Origin: Vigna angularis
Taxonomy: Eukaryota; Streptophyta; Magnoliopsida; Fabales; Fabaceae
Assembly (NCBI RefSeq): GCF_016808095.1
Contig: NC_068973.1
Span: forward strand, 26,392,077 to 26,456,076
Direction: 5' to 3'
DNA length: 64,000 nt
Below, piece after piece: positions 21,911-32,582 of this stretch (position 1 is the stretch's first letter; each line of letters starts with the position of its first letter). A model generated the notes under the pieces. It made no database searches and was not told where the DNA came from. It saw only the letters and a program-made list of their open reading frames with translations. The position numbers were made by a program, and so were the translations under genes.

Positions 21911-22900
21911 TTGGTGGGGTATAAGAATTTGTTGAGTCTGTTAGAGGTGGAGGTCCAAACATCAGCAATTACTACTTTAGCCCAATACTATGATCCACCA
22001 CTAAAGTGCTTCACTTTCCAAGATTTCCAACTAGTACCACCGGTGGAAGAATTCGAGCAAGTCTTAAATATGGAAAAGACTCCATACAACTACCTTGAGC
22101 AGTATATCCTTGTCTTGCAGTTAGCGAGGATCAGGAAAGTACACCCAATGAAGTTGGAAAGCGAGTTCACAATCAAGGGCAAAGTGAGGGGCCTTCCTCA
22201 AAGATACTTATAGGAATACCTACGTCGTTTGGCTTAAGAGGAAATTTGGGAAATGTTTACAGATGTATTAGCCTTTCTCCTCTATGGTGTCATGCTTTCT
22301 CCTAAAATGTTAAGAACCTCGTCAATTATGCCGCTATGAATGCATTTGTGGGAGACAAAGAGCGCTGTGAGAATCTAGTCAGTGCCATCCTGGCTGAAGT
22401 TTATGGGACCCTTAATCGTTGTTACGAACTTAAAAGGGGAAAGATGTTATGTTGTCTACCAGTGTTTTATTTGTGGTTCATTTCCCGTGAGACTAGAGAC
22501 GTGCCTAAAATTCCCTATACCCCATGGACGAATTATTGTGGTATATAATCGATTACAAGGACATTGTAAACGATTACCCGAGAGAAAGTTGGATTTTGTA
22601 CAAAAAGTTCATCACAGGTACTCAGTCAGGTGAACATGGGTCACCATTGGAAAAAGAAGTGACTTTTAGGCACTTTTGCACTTGTCTTGGGCTGTTCCTT
22701 GTGAACCACATGTGAAAAGAGTAAATGAATGGGCGCAACTTTGTGCAAGTTTAAATGAAGAACAAGTTAAATGGTGTGTCCCTTGGCAGCATAGATCGCA
22801 TATCACATATCATTGCAGGAGGTATCCTAATGTACCCATCATGGGTATTAGGTGTTGTATTAATTGCAATCCTATGTTAGCGCAAAAAATAATTTGAGTA
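21911..22900 (+). pseudogene. Degenerate Ogre ORF1
   Basis: Overlapping frames at 21911-22213, 22382-22633, 22524-22715 and 22676-22897 together give the protein encoded upstream of gag in Ogre elements. Visible pieces are KNLLSLLEVEV, AQYYDPPLKCFTFQDFQLVP and PRESWILYKKFITG, with CINCNPMLAQ near the end. Stops and frameshifts near 22214, 22550 and 22715 break it. Its function is not established even in intact elements. The contrast with the open gag downstream suggests ORF1 is not needed in cis for movement. Confidence 0.7.
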
Positions 22901-23740
22901 TCCTGAGAGGATCGCTAACACCTGCATCTCTCGCCACATTGCGGATCATATGAGGAATGAATCTTCGCTGAAATGTTCCAACAAGTTAAAGACAATTCGG
23001 GGAAATGTTGTTCGCTTCAAAGAAAGGCCCAAGATCATGGACTGTTAGTGGAAGTTTCCCTTAGCCAATGGATCGCAAAAAGGGTTAAGACAATCAAGTT
23101 GTAATTCACATTAATTTCCCCTACCCAATTTGTGAAAAGAAATTTCAAAATGATGAGCAGTGGATAGAAACAACAATGACAAAACTAGAGAAGGAATGTT
23201 GCCATTCAGCTAAAAGAGGACATAAAAGATTGATGAGTCGGATGAAGGAATATGTCGTTGAATAAGGACAAGTTAAAAGAATTGGAGGAGAAGTCTCTCA
23301 TAGCTAGCTTCCCTTGCCAATGGAGCCATTGAAAACGTCCTTAAGTTCTTAGTTGATGCTAATGTCAATCATCAACCCGCCTAAGGGGATTGAAACATTC
23401 CTCGATTGCTGCGAGAAACTGATCAGACAAATGAAGAATGTGATGACTAAAGCCTGCGATGGTTGACCAAGAATTCCTATGTCTCGCATTTTGGGGATTT
23501 CTGAATGATGAACCACCTTATTGACTCTGTTTCGTGTTAATTTCCAAATTATATTGGGGCAAACATTTTCACAGCTTTATAGTTTCTGACTAGAGAATTT
23601 GAACTTTGTTTTTTTTTTCTTCTTTTCTTTTCTTTTTTATTTTTATTTTTCTTTTTTTTTTCTTAATTTGTTTCACAAAAAAAAAAAAATACAGTTAAAC
23701 ATCTAAGACACCCTAAAGGACACGAACCAGTGGCAAAATC
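22901..23740 (+). other. Degenerate linker between ORF1 and gag
   Basis: Short broken frames with Lys/Glu-rich character suggest the decayed C-terminal part of ORF1 up to about 23500. A T-rich run (23609-23668) followed by A-rich DNA precedes the gag start. No intact gene. Confidence 0.45.
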
Positions 23741-25210
23741 ATGGAGAACCAAGTAGAAGTTCAAGAGGGAATGAAAGCCGATATCCAACAGCTGAAGGAA
23801 CAAATGAGACAAGTCCTAAAGACCCTGGATGCCTTACAAGATCCTGGATGTTTATGCACGCAACGATCACAACAAGGAGCTCCAGAAGCACGAACTTTCC
23901 CTTCCTATGGTCTTCCCCCGAATTATCCTCCACCCTCAGGAGTGGACTCGAGACATCTTGACACTCAAAAGGCCGAAGGTAATGCAGTTGAAGTAGAACA
24001 CGAGCCTGGGGCAACCACTTTCACAATTCCTGGGCAGACGATCCAACCAGGTATTGAGAGCACGATAATGAAAAAACAACTTGAGACGAAGTCTCCATCT
24101 TCTGTCATTACACCAGCAGATTTTAAGGATGATAAGAGCATATTAGAAGTCCTTGAAAAGAGGTTGAGAGCCATAGAGGATGAAGGAAGTTTTGAATTTG
24201 GAGATGCTAAAAAACTATGTTTAGTTCCTGATGTGGTGATACCTCCAAAGTTCAGGCCGCCAGAGTTCGAGAAATATCGGGGAAATACTTGCCCGAGGGG
24301 CCATATAAGCATGTACTGCAGGAAAATGGCAGCTTATGCCCTCGATGAAAAACTTTTGATTCATTTCTTCCAAGAAAGTTTAACTGACGAGGCTCTAACT
24401 TGGTACATGCACTTAGATACTACTCACATCTACTCATGGAAGCATCTGGTTGAGACATTCCTAAGGCAGTATGGATATGATAAAGATTTGACACCTGACA
24501 GAGCACAATTGCAGAACATGGTGAAGAAAGAATCTGAATCATTCAGAGAATATGCCCAAAGGTGGAGAGAGATAGCTGCTCAAGTAGAACCGCGTCTGAG
24601 CGACAAGGAGATGACTACCACGTTTTTGAGTACTCTGCAACCACCATTTTATGAGCACATGTTAAAAATCTCAATTTCCTCAAGTTTTACTGACATAGTA
24701 ATAATTGGAGAGAGGGTTGAGAGTGGCAAAAGAAGTGGAAAAATTGCACTAGGCCCAGAGCTAGTAGCCAGTTTAAACGATTATGGTCCTGGACATGAGA
24801 AGGATAAGAAGCGAAGAGCTAATTCCCATTTTACTGCCTATCCTCAAATGTCACATTCCTATGGGTCCAGTCGAGCCATTGAGCGAAGAAATTACAATCG
24901 CGATAAGAGGGTCGCCAACTTCACTCCTATCCCCATGACCTATACAGAGCTACTACCAGATCTTCTCCGCAGAAACCTCATAAAGATTTGTCCAACCAGG
25001 CCTATACGACCTCCGTATCCAAGGAGCTATGACGTAAATGCCAGATGTGATTATCATGGAGGGGCGTGTGGACATTCAATAGAGGCATGCAAGGCTCTGA
25101 AACGTAAAGTGCAATCTTTGATCGATTCAGGATGTTTAAAGTTTGAAGAAATGCAATCCAGCACTGTGGCAAGACTTGAGTTCACCTCTACAAATGCCAT
25201 GGACGAGTGA
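23741..25210 (+). CDS. Ogre-like Gag protein (489 aa, intact)
   Basis: This is an uninterrupted frame from ATG at 23741. Residues 1-35 are Gln/Glu/Lys-rich and probably coiled coil (IQQLKEQMRQVLKTLDALQD). The retrotransposon gag domain spans about residues 180-330, with ALDEKLLIHFFQESLTDEAL, TWYMHLDTT and SFREYAQRWREIAAQVEPRL. A Cys/His cluster near residue 435 (CDYHGGACGHSIEACKALK) resembles the zinc knuckle that binds genomic RNA. Gag forms the cytoplasmic particle in which reverse transcription takes place. The frame ends in a stop at 25208-25210 and no protease follows in any frame, whereas in complete Ogre elements protease and RT come next. An intact Gag could help this pol-less element package its own RNA. 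Confidence 0.85.
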   Translation: MENQVEVQEGMKADIQQLKEQMRQVLKTLDALQDPGCLCTQRSQQGAPEARTFPSYGLPPNYPPPSGVDSRHLDTQKAEGNAVEVEHEPGATTFTIPGQTIQPGIESTIMKKQLETKSPSSVITPADFKDDKSILEVLEKRLRAIEDEGSFEFGDAKKLCLVPDVVIPPKFRPPEFEKYRGNTCPRGHISMYCRKMAAYALDEKLLIHFFQESLTDEALTWYMHLDTTHIYSWKHLVETFLRQYGYDKDLTPDRAQLQNMVKKESESFREYAQRWREIAAQVEPRLSDKEMTTTFLSTLQPPFYEHMLKISISSSFTDIVIIGERVESGKRSGKIALGPELVASLNDYGPGHEKDKKRRANSHFTAYPQMSHSYGSSRAIERRNYNRDKRVANFTPIPMTYTELLPDLLRRNLIKICPTRPIRPPYPRSYDVNARCDYHGGACGHSIEACKALKRKVQSLIDSGCLKFEEMQSSTVARLEFTSTNAMDE

Positions 25211-25961
25211 AGAGGACTCTCGGATTATTTAGGAAAGCATAAGTTATTGTAAAAGTTGGAACTGAAGTTGTTTTGCTCAAGCTTTAATTTGTCTCACTAT
25301 GAGGTTTATGCTCATTGATATCACGCTTTCATCCATGAATTTTAATGTGAAATTTCATTACTTGGTATCTCCAAGGTTTACTGGAAATCATGTCCTAATA
25401 GGGTGTCGCCAAACAAAAAAAAATGATGATATATATATAAAAAAAAAAGGGGGTTTGTCTAAATTTCAAATTGTGCAAATTTGTTTACGAGTTCTTTGTT
25501 CTTCTCCTCCCATTTCTTTGTCTCATATGCATAATGATTTCAAAATTGTGCTCATGGCGTTCATTTCATTTGAAGTCTTTTTTCCGTTTTTTCTTTGTAA
25601 ATAATTTTATTTTCTTTTGAACCCAGTTTTCCATCATTTTGTTTAAATTAGAAATTTTGTTTAGACTGAAATAAAAAGAAAAAAAAAACCATAAAAATAT
25701 ATTTCATTTCATCATTGGAGCAGAATTACAGTAAGGTCGGATACACTCATACGATCTTAACATTTGATAAATAAAATAAAAATGCATAAAAAAGAAAAAA
25801 AAAGCAGATATAACAAAAGAAGTGCAAAGTCATAATTTCAAATAAAAACAAAAAAAAAAGGGGAAATAAAGCAGATAGCAAAAGCAAATAAACAATGTTC
25901 GGGGTTCGATCACTGGTGATCGTTAATTTTACAGACCATGAAAAAAAAAATAAAGTGAAAT
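25211..25961. other. AT-rich spacer, includes 3' flank of the antisense homeobox gene
   Basis: No protein family is recognised. On the minus strand, the stretch below 25962 is T-rich and would be the 3' UTR and terminator of the antisense gene. I did not find a clear polyadenylation signal. No pol remnant is visible. Confidence 0.45.
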
Positions 25962-26201
25962 TCAGCGAAAAAATTCCCGAGCTGGTTGCGGTGGTCTGAG
26001 GGAGAGCTCCGTCGAGGGAGCTCTGGTCCGGAATGTGAGAAGCATGGGTGGAGCGATTTGTCGTCCGTCCCTGTCGTCGTCAATGATGATCGGAACGGGG
26101 AACAAGTTCAGCAGCCTCGGCGCCCTCATGATCACCCAGTCGTATTCTTTCCAAAAAAACAGTAAAACAAAAAATTTGTCAATAATAAGATGAAGAAGGA
26201 A

Positions 26202-26233
<32 letters not shown>

Positions 26234-26531
26234 GATGGAGGTGATCAGGGTGCTTACCGTACATGTATAGCGGCAGTTGTGAAAACTGAGTGCCAGTAGG
26301 GTCTATCTCCGCTTGCCAGCGCCTGACCCGATTGCCGTGGTTGTTAAACCAGCAGTGCACATTGTATTCAGTGGCATCTGCGAAAGCCCTTAGTCGAGAT
26401 GCAATCTCGACGACTTGGGCTCTACTGGGATGTGTGACCCCGTAATTATAGATATGGGTCATCATTTTGACCTGATCTTCAGTAGGTCTCCACCGCTGAC
26501 TGGTGTACCTCTCCATCTCCATCTCGTTCAT
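25962..26531 (-). CDS. Antisense WUSCHEL-type (WOX) homeodomain protein inside the Ogre element (152 aa)
   Basis: Read on the minus strand: exon 26531-26258, intron 26257-26147 (GTAAGC...GGAAAG, T-rich before the acceptor), exon 26146-25962. The joined frame is open and encodes 152 residues. Residues 11-73 are a homeodomain of WOX type: QRWRPTEDQV at the start, GVTHPSRAQV between helices, and recognition helix NVHCWFNNHGNRVRR with the invariant Trp61, Phe62 and Asn64. The 50-residue spacing from RW to WF is exactly that of WOX proteins. HGNR replaces the family's usual basic residues just after the Asn, so DNA specificity may differ. Exon 2 has LNLFPVP, which recalls the WUS-box, and ELSLRPP, which recalls an EAR repressor motif; both are weak matches. 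Three early ATGs (residues 1, 4, 6) all precede the domain. Nuclear DNA binding is inferred. Confidence 0.72.
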
Positions 26532-26540
26532 CTTTCCTCT

Positions 26541-27541
26541 CTAAGTTTTCAAAAAAAAAAATATAAAAATAAAAAGAACAAAAACATAACGAAAGCATAA
26601 AACAACAAAAAAAAAAGTATTTTCAAATGTTTTCTTTTTCGTTTTTATTTCCTTTTAGTTTATTTTGTCCGGTCAGTCTTTGTTATTTCAGGTTCTGGTC
26701 TCGGATTTGTTTCACGGTCCTTGCAAGAGGGTCCTAAACGGATCTATGTCCTTTTGTCCTCGTCCTTTTGTCCTTGTCCATTTGGTCCATGTCCGGTTTA
26801 TACAAATCATTTATCTTTTTAAATTTTCTGATTTTATGGGGTACGTGGCGTTGTTCTACCCGATTGTCTCTGCCATACCTTCAATCGAAGGGAGATTAAC
26901 GTCTGGTTTCCAGCCTATATACCCCTTAAGTTAAGACAGTTGTGTTTTTAAGTGTTTTAAGTTTTTAAAATTAAAAAAAAAAAAGAGAAAAGAGAAAAGA
27001 AGACTCAGAAAGAAAGGCAGAGAAAGGCGAGAAAGAAATAAAAGCAGACAAAGCGGAAAGCAGAAGAAAATAGAAGAGCTTGCAGAAAAGAAAGCAGAAA
27101 AGAAAAGCATAAAGGGGAGAGGGGAAGTAAAGCAAAAATGGAAAGCAAAAGCATAAAAGGAAAAGCAGAAGCAGAAGGCTAGAGAGTAAAGAATAAACCG
27201 GAAAGCATAAGAGAAAAGAAAAATGAATAAAAACAGAGAAGGAAAGATCGAAAGAACAGAAAAGCAGAGAAGGAGGGATGGAAGGAAGAAAAACAAAAAG
27301 GAAAAACTTAACGGAAAGAAAGAAGATCGAAGAGCTCAGAAGACTTACCTGGAAGTGAAAGGGCTTACAGAAGCTCGTCGCAGCACAGGGACGCCTCCGA
27401 AAGCACACGGGGGCAGAGGCTCCTCTCAGAAATCCAGACGCTCAAGGAGAGAAGAAGAGAGAGGAAGAGAGGAAGGGAGAAGGATAGAGAGAGAGCGAAA
27501 TCAGAAAATGTCGCCCAACGCGGAGGAACTCTCGACTTATA
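26541..27541 (-). promoter_or_regulatory. Putative antisense promoter, CT-rich 5' UTR and 5'-UTR intron of the WOX-like gene
   Basis: On the minus strand, TATAA at 27541-27537 is followed by a CT-rich leader (about 27510-27425, with CTCTCTCTCTATCC-type runs). Then comes CCAG/GTAAGTCT, a near-perfect plant splice donor with exon end at 27349. A matching acceptor AACTTAG/AGAGG ends at 26541, nine bases before the ATG at 26531. This predicts an 808-nt 5'-UTR intron that is pyrimidine-rich throughout, so the plus strand is a polypurine stretch from about 26970 to 27520. The arrangement is that of a typical plant gene leader. Transcription is not shown by sequence alone. Confidence 0.5.
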
Positions 27542-27549
27542 GCTGAGCA

Positions 27550-30500
27550 AATCCACTGTAGCTACAGTTCCGGTCACTACAACCGTCTAGTGTCGGTCCC
27601 GGTCTTTCTGAGTTCAAAAAAAAAAAGCAAAAAAAAAAAGTAAAAAATAAAATTTGAAAATCTGAAAACGGGTAGGGTTTTGTTGGGTCGATCCGGCCCA
27701 ATTCAAGACTTCTTGGATGATCTGATTTCACCAAAAAAAAAAAAATAATAAAACAAAATATAAAAAATTTGATAAATAGAAAATTTTTCCAAAAAAAATA
27801 AGAATGAGTGGAGTGTGTAAATTTTGAAGTGTTCAAAATTGTTTTTCATTTGCATGATAAAGGACATTTTCAGGTTCATTGGGCCTCATTACCATGTTAG
27901 CTTTCTTTGAACCCAATTCTTCTGAAATATAAATTTGAGTGAAAAATTATTTTGGCATGTTTGTAATTTCACATCACACCATTTTGTTTGTTTTTATTTC
28001 TTCTTCTACATTTTGAATAAATCTAAGAACAAAAATATTGAAAAAGGAACAGTGCTCGAGCCCATTAGGCCCAATGGCCTTCGTGGTTTTTCTCTCGAGT
28101 ATACTTCTTTTGGAAATATGTCAAAAATATTTTGTTTTCACATTTTTGCTGTTGAATGATGTTTTGTACATTTGTTCAAATTCTCTTCTGTGATTTTCGT
28201 TGAATTTGTTGTAAAAAAAAAAAAAAAAAAATCTGAGAATGAAAGATGAACAGTTTTGAGCCCATTAGGCCCCGTTGTCATATGTGGTTTCTCTTAAACA
28301 GTGCATCTGAATTTCTGGAAAAAATAAAAAGTGCATGTTTATGTAGGTTTTGTGTTTTCAATTCATGATTTCCCTTTCATTTGTATGAACAAGTATTTGT
28401 GCAAAAACAAAAAAAAATGTGTTTTCTTTGTCATCTTCTTGTGACAAGTTCACACGGCTCAGGTCATCTGATCCATTGGGTCAATGTACCTGGTAAGTCC
28501 AACTTCCTTCTTTGTTACTTCTCCTCAGAGCTGATCCGATCTGGATTTTCCCGTGTCAGAAAGTTGAACAAAAAAAAAAACATTTATTTTTCAAACGTTT
28601 TTTCTAAATCAAGTTTTCTCATATCAATTTTTGCATTGCTCACCAAGCCTAGTTTCTGCACTGGTTCCCAAGCCCTTGTTTCCATTTTAGCTATCAAATC
28701 CTGTTTCCCATACTGGCTTGCAAAAGCCCAGCTTCCATGCTGACCCGCAAGGCCCAGTTTCCACAATGGCCGAAAAATATCAATTTCCACATTAGCTCAG
28801 AATGCCCATTTCCCATACTGGCTTGCAAAGCTCAGTTTCCATACTGACCCGCAAGGCCCAGATTTCTGCAAAGGCCAAAATCTCTCAATTTCCACAACTC
28901 ATAAAATTCCATTTTCCATTGGCCAAGAAATCCCATTTCCCCAATGACCAAGAAAGCCCCTTTCCCATGCTGGTCTGCAAAGCTCAGTTTCCATACTGAC
29001 CCGCAAGGCCCAGATTCCAAAAAATCCCAATTTCCCCAATAGCTCACAAAGCCCATTTTCCATATCGTCCCTTAAGGTCCAGTTTCCAGGCTGGTCCGCG
29101 AAGCCCAATTTTCAAAAAAAAAAAAACAAAAAAAAAAAAAGAATCTGTTTTTCAATTAGCATCATCATTTTCATTTCATATACTTTTCTTCATACATAAA
29201 ACCAAAAAAAATACGCAAAAGTTTGAGTCATTTGTTTTCGATGCAAATCATCCATTTTATGAGATTTCAAAAAAAAATATAATGGATGTCATAATCTCCT
29301 GGAGTCAAATGATCAAATCACATTCTTAGGAGATATTTGTGTGTGCATTGCTTGAAATCATCGTCCTTCAACCTTCGCTATACCAATAGATTGGCCCAAT
29401 CATGTTCTTGAGCCCAATTTATAAATACCAAGTTTTACACTGGGGCAGATTTTTCATTACCTCCACTGCTTTCATTTGGGAGATCCTGGAATCCGCTATA
29501 AAAAAAATGAAATAAAAAAAAATGAAAAAGAATGAAAATGACTCTGTTGAGATCATTTAGTCTTTGTCTCCTAATTAATCTTTTGAAAATAAAGCAATCA
29601 AAATTTGAAATGATGTGTGGCCATCTTTCTTCATCCAAAAAAAATAATACATCCTTTGATACCCAATTTGAGCCAATAAGAAATTTCTTTTCAAATTTTA
29701 CCCAAACAAGAGTTACCATCACAGTAGAAGTCGACTCAAATTGTAGGAAGAACACACTTAGTGATCAAATGAAGTAAATTCCTCAAAAGTGAAGCAAAAA
29801 TACAAAGAATCACAAAGTGATGGCAAGCAAAGAATGAAATTTGAGAAAGGGCAAAGTAGTCAAAACAGATTTGACAAATAACTCATACAAGCGCAGATGG
29901 TAACCCTTGTTTTTTCAAAAAAAAATACCCACAAAAATTTATTTGAGCCTTTATATCCTTTCTTTCAATACCCCTTAGCCCAAGCCACATTACAAGCCCA
30001 ATAAAAGTCCACACAGATTGAATACTGGTTGCTTAATTTTTCATAAAGCTTAATTTTGAGACAAGACAAAAAATGACCAACAATGCAGTCAAAAAAAAAA
30101 AAATGATGATGAAAAATAATTGTCCACGGATGAAGGGAACTCCCTTTTGATTAAGATTATACAAAGGAAAATCAAACCTTTTGGGGCAATCTTTTCAAGC
30201 CAATCCTTTTCATATCCATCACAAATTCCTGAACACATTCAAATCCCCTTCAAACTCTTCCTCCGGGTCCCTAACTTGGGGCAACTTTGTAAGCTCTTCG
30301 TAATTTTTCCGCCTGTTCTTCAAAACCGGGGCAACTATGTGAGTTTCATATGTTTCGGCCCGGCCCATTCAGAATATTGGACGACTTTGTCAATCTCACA
30401 TTTGTTTCATCTGTATATTCAAAGTTCGTACCAAGACCGGGGCATCCCTTGTTGGGCCTCTCAGATTTGTCCGTACTGAAATTCATAAATACACCCTCAA

Positions 30501-31687
30501 AACAGGGGCAGACACTTTGGGGCTTTGTATGATTTTGAGTCCATCTTATCATTCATATACCCAAAATGGGGGGCAACTTCTTGTGGAACCTCGCTTAATT
30601 GACTCATACCCAAAACCAAGGCAACTTTGTGACTTTCAAATGTTTCGACCCATTCAGAGTATTGAGCAACTTTGTTAAATCTCAAAAATTTTCATCTGAA
30701 CATTCAAAGCTCATACAAAGACTGGGGCATCTCTTGTTGGGCCTTGCATGATTTTGGTTCGCCCCGAACTTCAAAGATCTAAAAACCACCAAAATTGGGG
30801 CAATTTGCAAATCCCACATGATATTCTCACTCCTTGATTCCTGACTTATTCCCTCTCAATTCACAGATACATTTGTCCATACCAATACTTTTACCATGTT
30901 CCAGAACAGCTTCTGGGTATCTACTACCTCACATTGGCCTTTGTAGCCATTTTAAGGAGTAAGAGACTCAAGTAGTCAACCCGGTACTCTCCAAATCCTT
31001 CCAATCATCCTCCACATATTTTTCCAACCCCTGATATCAAGCATGTACACACTAGTATCTCGTCAAGAAATGCGTAGCACACAAGCTCTATTTTGAACAG
31101 TTGACTTTAGAATTGGACGTCCATTGAAAGGAAATTGGAAGTCTATATCGTCGTAAGTTGGATGATTTCAAAGGAAACAAATTGACTCTCAAAAAAAAAA
31201 AATGTCATAAGTTCATAATCTTCCGATACATCATGTACATATTTTCATAACTTTGATTTTGCCTCCATGTATTCATCAAATTTTCTTCTTCAAAAAAAGA
31301 CAAAAAAATATGCATCAAAGTTTTCCTCTCCAATTTCAAATATTCAACAAATTTCCTTCCTTCAAAAAAGACAAAAAAATCAACATGCATCAAAGCTTTC
31401 TCCTTCAATTTCAAAATTACATGTTTTCACCAAATCTTCTTCCTTCAAAAACACAAAAAAATCAACCTTCATCAAACTTTTCTTCTCCAAATTTCAAAAT
31501 TTTCATCAACCAAGTTTCTCTTGCATATCAAGATTCCATATACTTGTACAAAAATGCAACACCTTGTTTCTTAATTTCAAAATTTTCAAAAAAAAAAAAT
31601 CAAAAATCAAAAAAAATTTCTCAAAATTTCAACCAATTCCAAATTTCAAATTCAAAGCAATCAAACATTTTTCTCTCTGCCATTTTT
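27550..31687 (+). other. Long non-coding 3' region of the Ogre element
   Basis: It is A- and T-homopolymer-rich with no protein family in any frame. It holds two sets of imperfect duplications: units with GACCCGCAAGGCCCAG and AAAGCTCAGTTTCCATACTG at about 28640-29110, and a ~290-bp duplication with GGGGCAACTTTGTG and TTCAAAG words (about 30318-30470 and 30606-30755). A third group of short duplicated stretches with TCCTTCAAAAA and CATCAAA lies at 31265-31480. Confidence 0.6.
28640..29110 (+). repeat. Imperfect tandem repeats in Ogre 3' region
   Basis: Sentence-like repeated words (TTTCCATACTGACCCGCAAG, GGCCCAGTTTCC, GGCTTGCAAAGC) recur at about 160-180 bp and shorter intervals. One clear pair is 28805-28863 and 28967-29020. 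Confidence 0.7.
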
Positions 31688-32420
31688 ATCTCGGCCATCT
31701 GCTAGATAATGGTCGAGCGCACTTTTCTCTTGTTTTATCTCGGCCATCTGCTAGATAATGGTCGAGCGCACTTTTCTTTTGTTTTATCTCGGCCATCTGC
31801 TAGATAATGGTCGAGCGCATTTTTCTCTTGTTTTTATCTCGGCCATCTGCTAGATAATGGTCGAGCGCACTTTTCTCTTGTTTTTATCTCGGCCATCTGC
31901 TAGATAATGGTCGAGCGCACTTTTCTCTTGTTTTTATCTCGGTCATCTGCTAGATAATGGTCGAGCGCACTTTTCTCTTGTTTTTATCTCGGCCATCTGC
32001 TAGATAATGGTCGAGCGCTTTTTTCTCTTGTTTTTATCTCGGCCATCTGCAAGATAATGGTCGGACGCACTTTTCAAATTTTGTTTTATCTCGGCCATCT
32101 GCAAGATAATGGTCGGACACCTTTTCAGTTTTGTTTTATCTCGGCCATCTGCTAGATAATGGTCGAAAGCACCTTTTGTTCTGTTTTTTATCTCGGCCAT
32201 CTGCTAGATAATGGTCGAAAGCACTTTTCTCTTTTTTATCTCGGCCATCTGCAAGATAATGGTCGAAAGCACCTTTTTGTTTTGTTTTATCTCGGCCATC
32301 TGCTAGATAATGGTCGAAAGCACTTTTGAATTCTGGTGTCTCGGCCCTCTGTAAGACAATGGTCGAGCCCATTTTTTTACTTTTTTCAAACGACCCTCTG
32401 CATGGCAATGGTCGAACCCA
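31688..32420 (+). repeat. ~50-bp tandem array in Ogre 3' UTR
   Basis: About thirteen good units plus two degenerate ones start near 31688, 31737, 31787, 31838, 31888, 31938, 31988, 32038, 32087, 32137, 32189, 32237 and 32289. Each holds CTCGGCCAT and ATGGTCGAG around CTGCTAGATA, an almost perfect hairpin, followed by a T-rich spacer. Hypervariable tandem repeats just before the 3' LTR are a known feature of Ogre and related elements and a known source of satellite DNA. Confidence 0.9.
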
Positions 32421-32582
32421 ATCAAATTCAAATTTCTCATTCACTTAATCTCTTTCAAAAAAACAAAAAAACAAAAAAACAAAAAAAAACAAAAAAACAA
32501 AAAAAAAAACAAAAGAAATTTTTTAATTCAAAAAAAAAAAAAAAAAATGAAAAAATTCCATGTTTGATCCTGGTTCCTTTTC
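32421..32582 (+). repeat. A-rich simple sequence
   Basis: Runs of A broken by single C or G, with CAAAAAAA-type units, lie between the tandem array and the duplicated 3' edge. Confidence 0.6.

Noticed and set aside
27223..27546. Plus-strand Lys/Glu/Arg-rich frame.
   Set aside because: It is a by-product of the polypurine plus strand opposite the CT-rich leader and intron of the antisense gene.
28381..29108. Several frames on both strands with repeated words such as LGLAGQ and PISHTG.
   Set aside because: They are translations of imperfect non-coding tandem repeats in the Ogre 3' region.
31688..32420. Regular ~50-bp repeats as a CRISPR-like array.
   Set aside because: The spacers are the same T-rich sequence, the units are continuous tandem copies, and the context is a plant retrotransposon.
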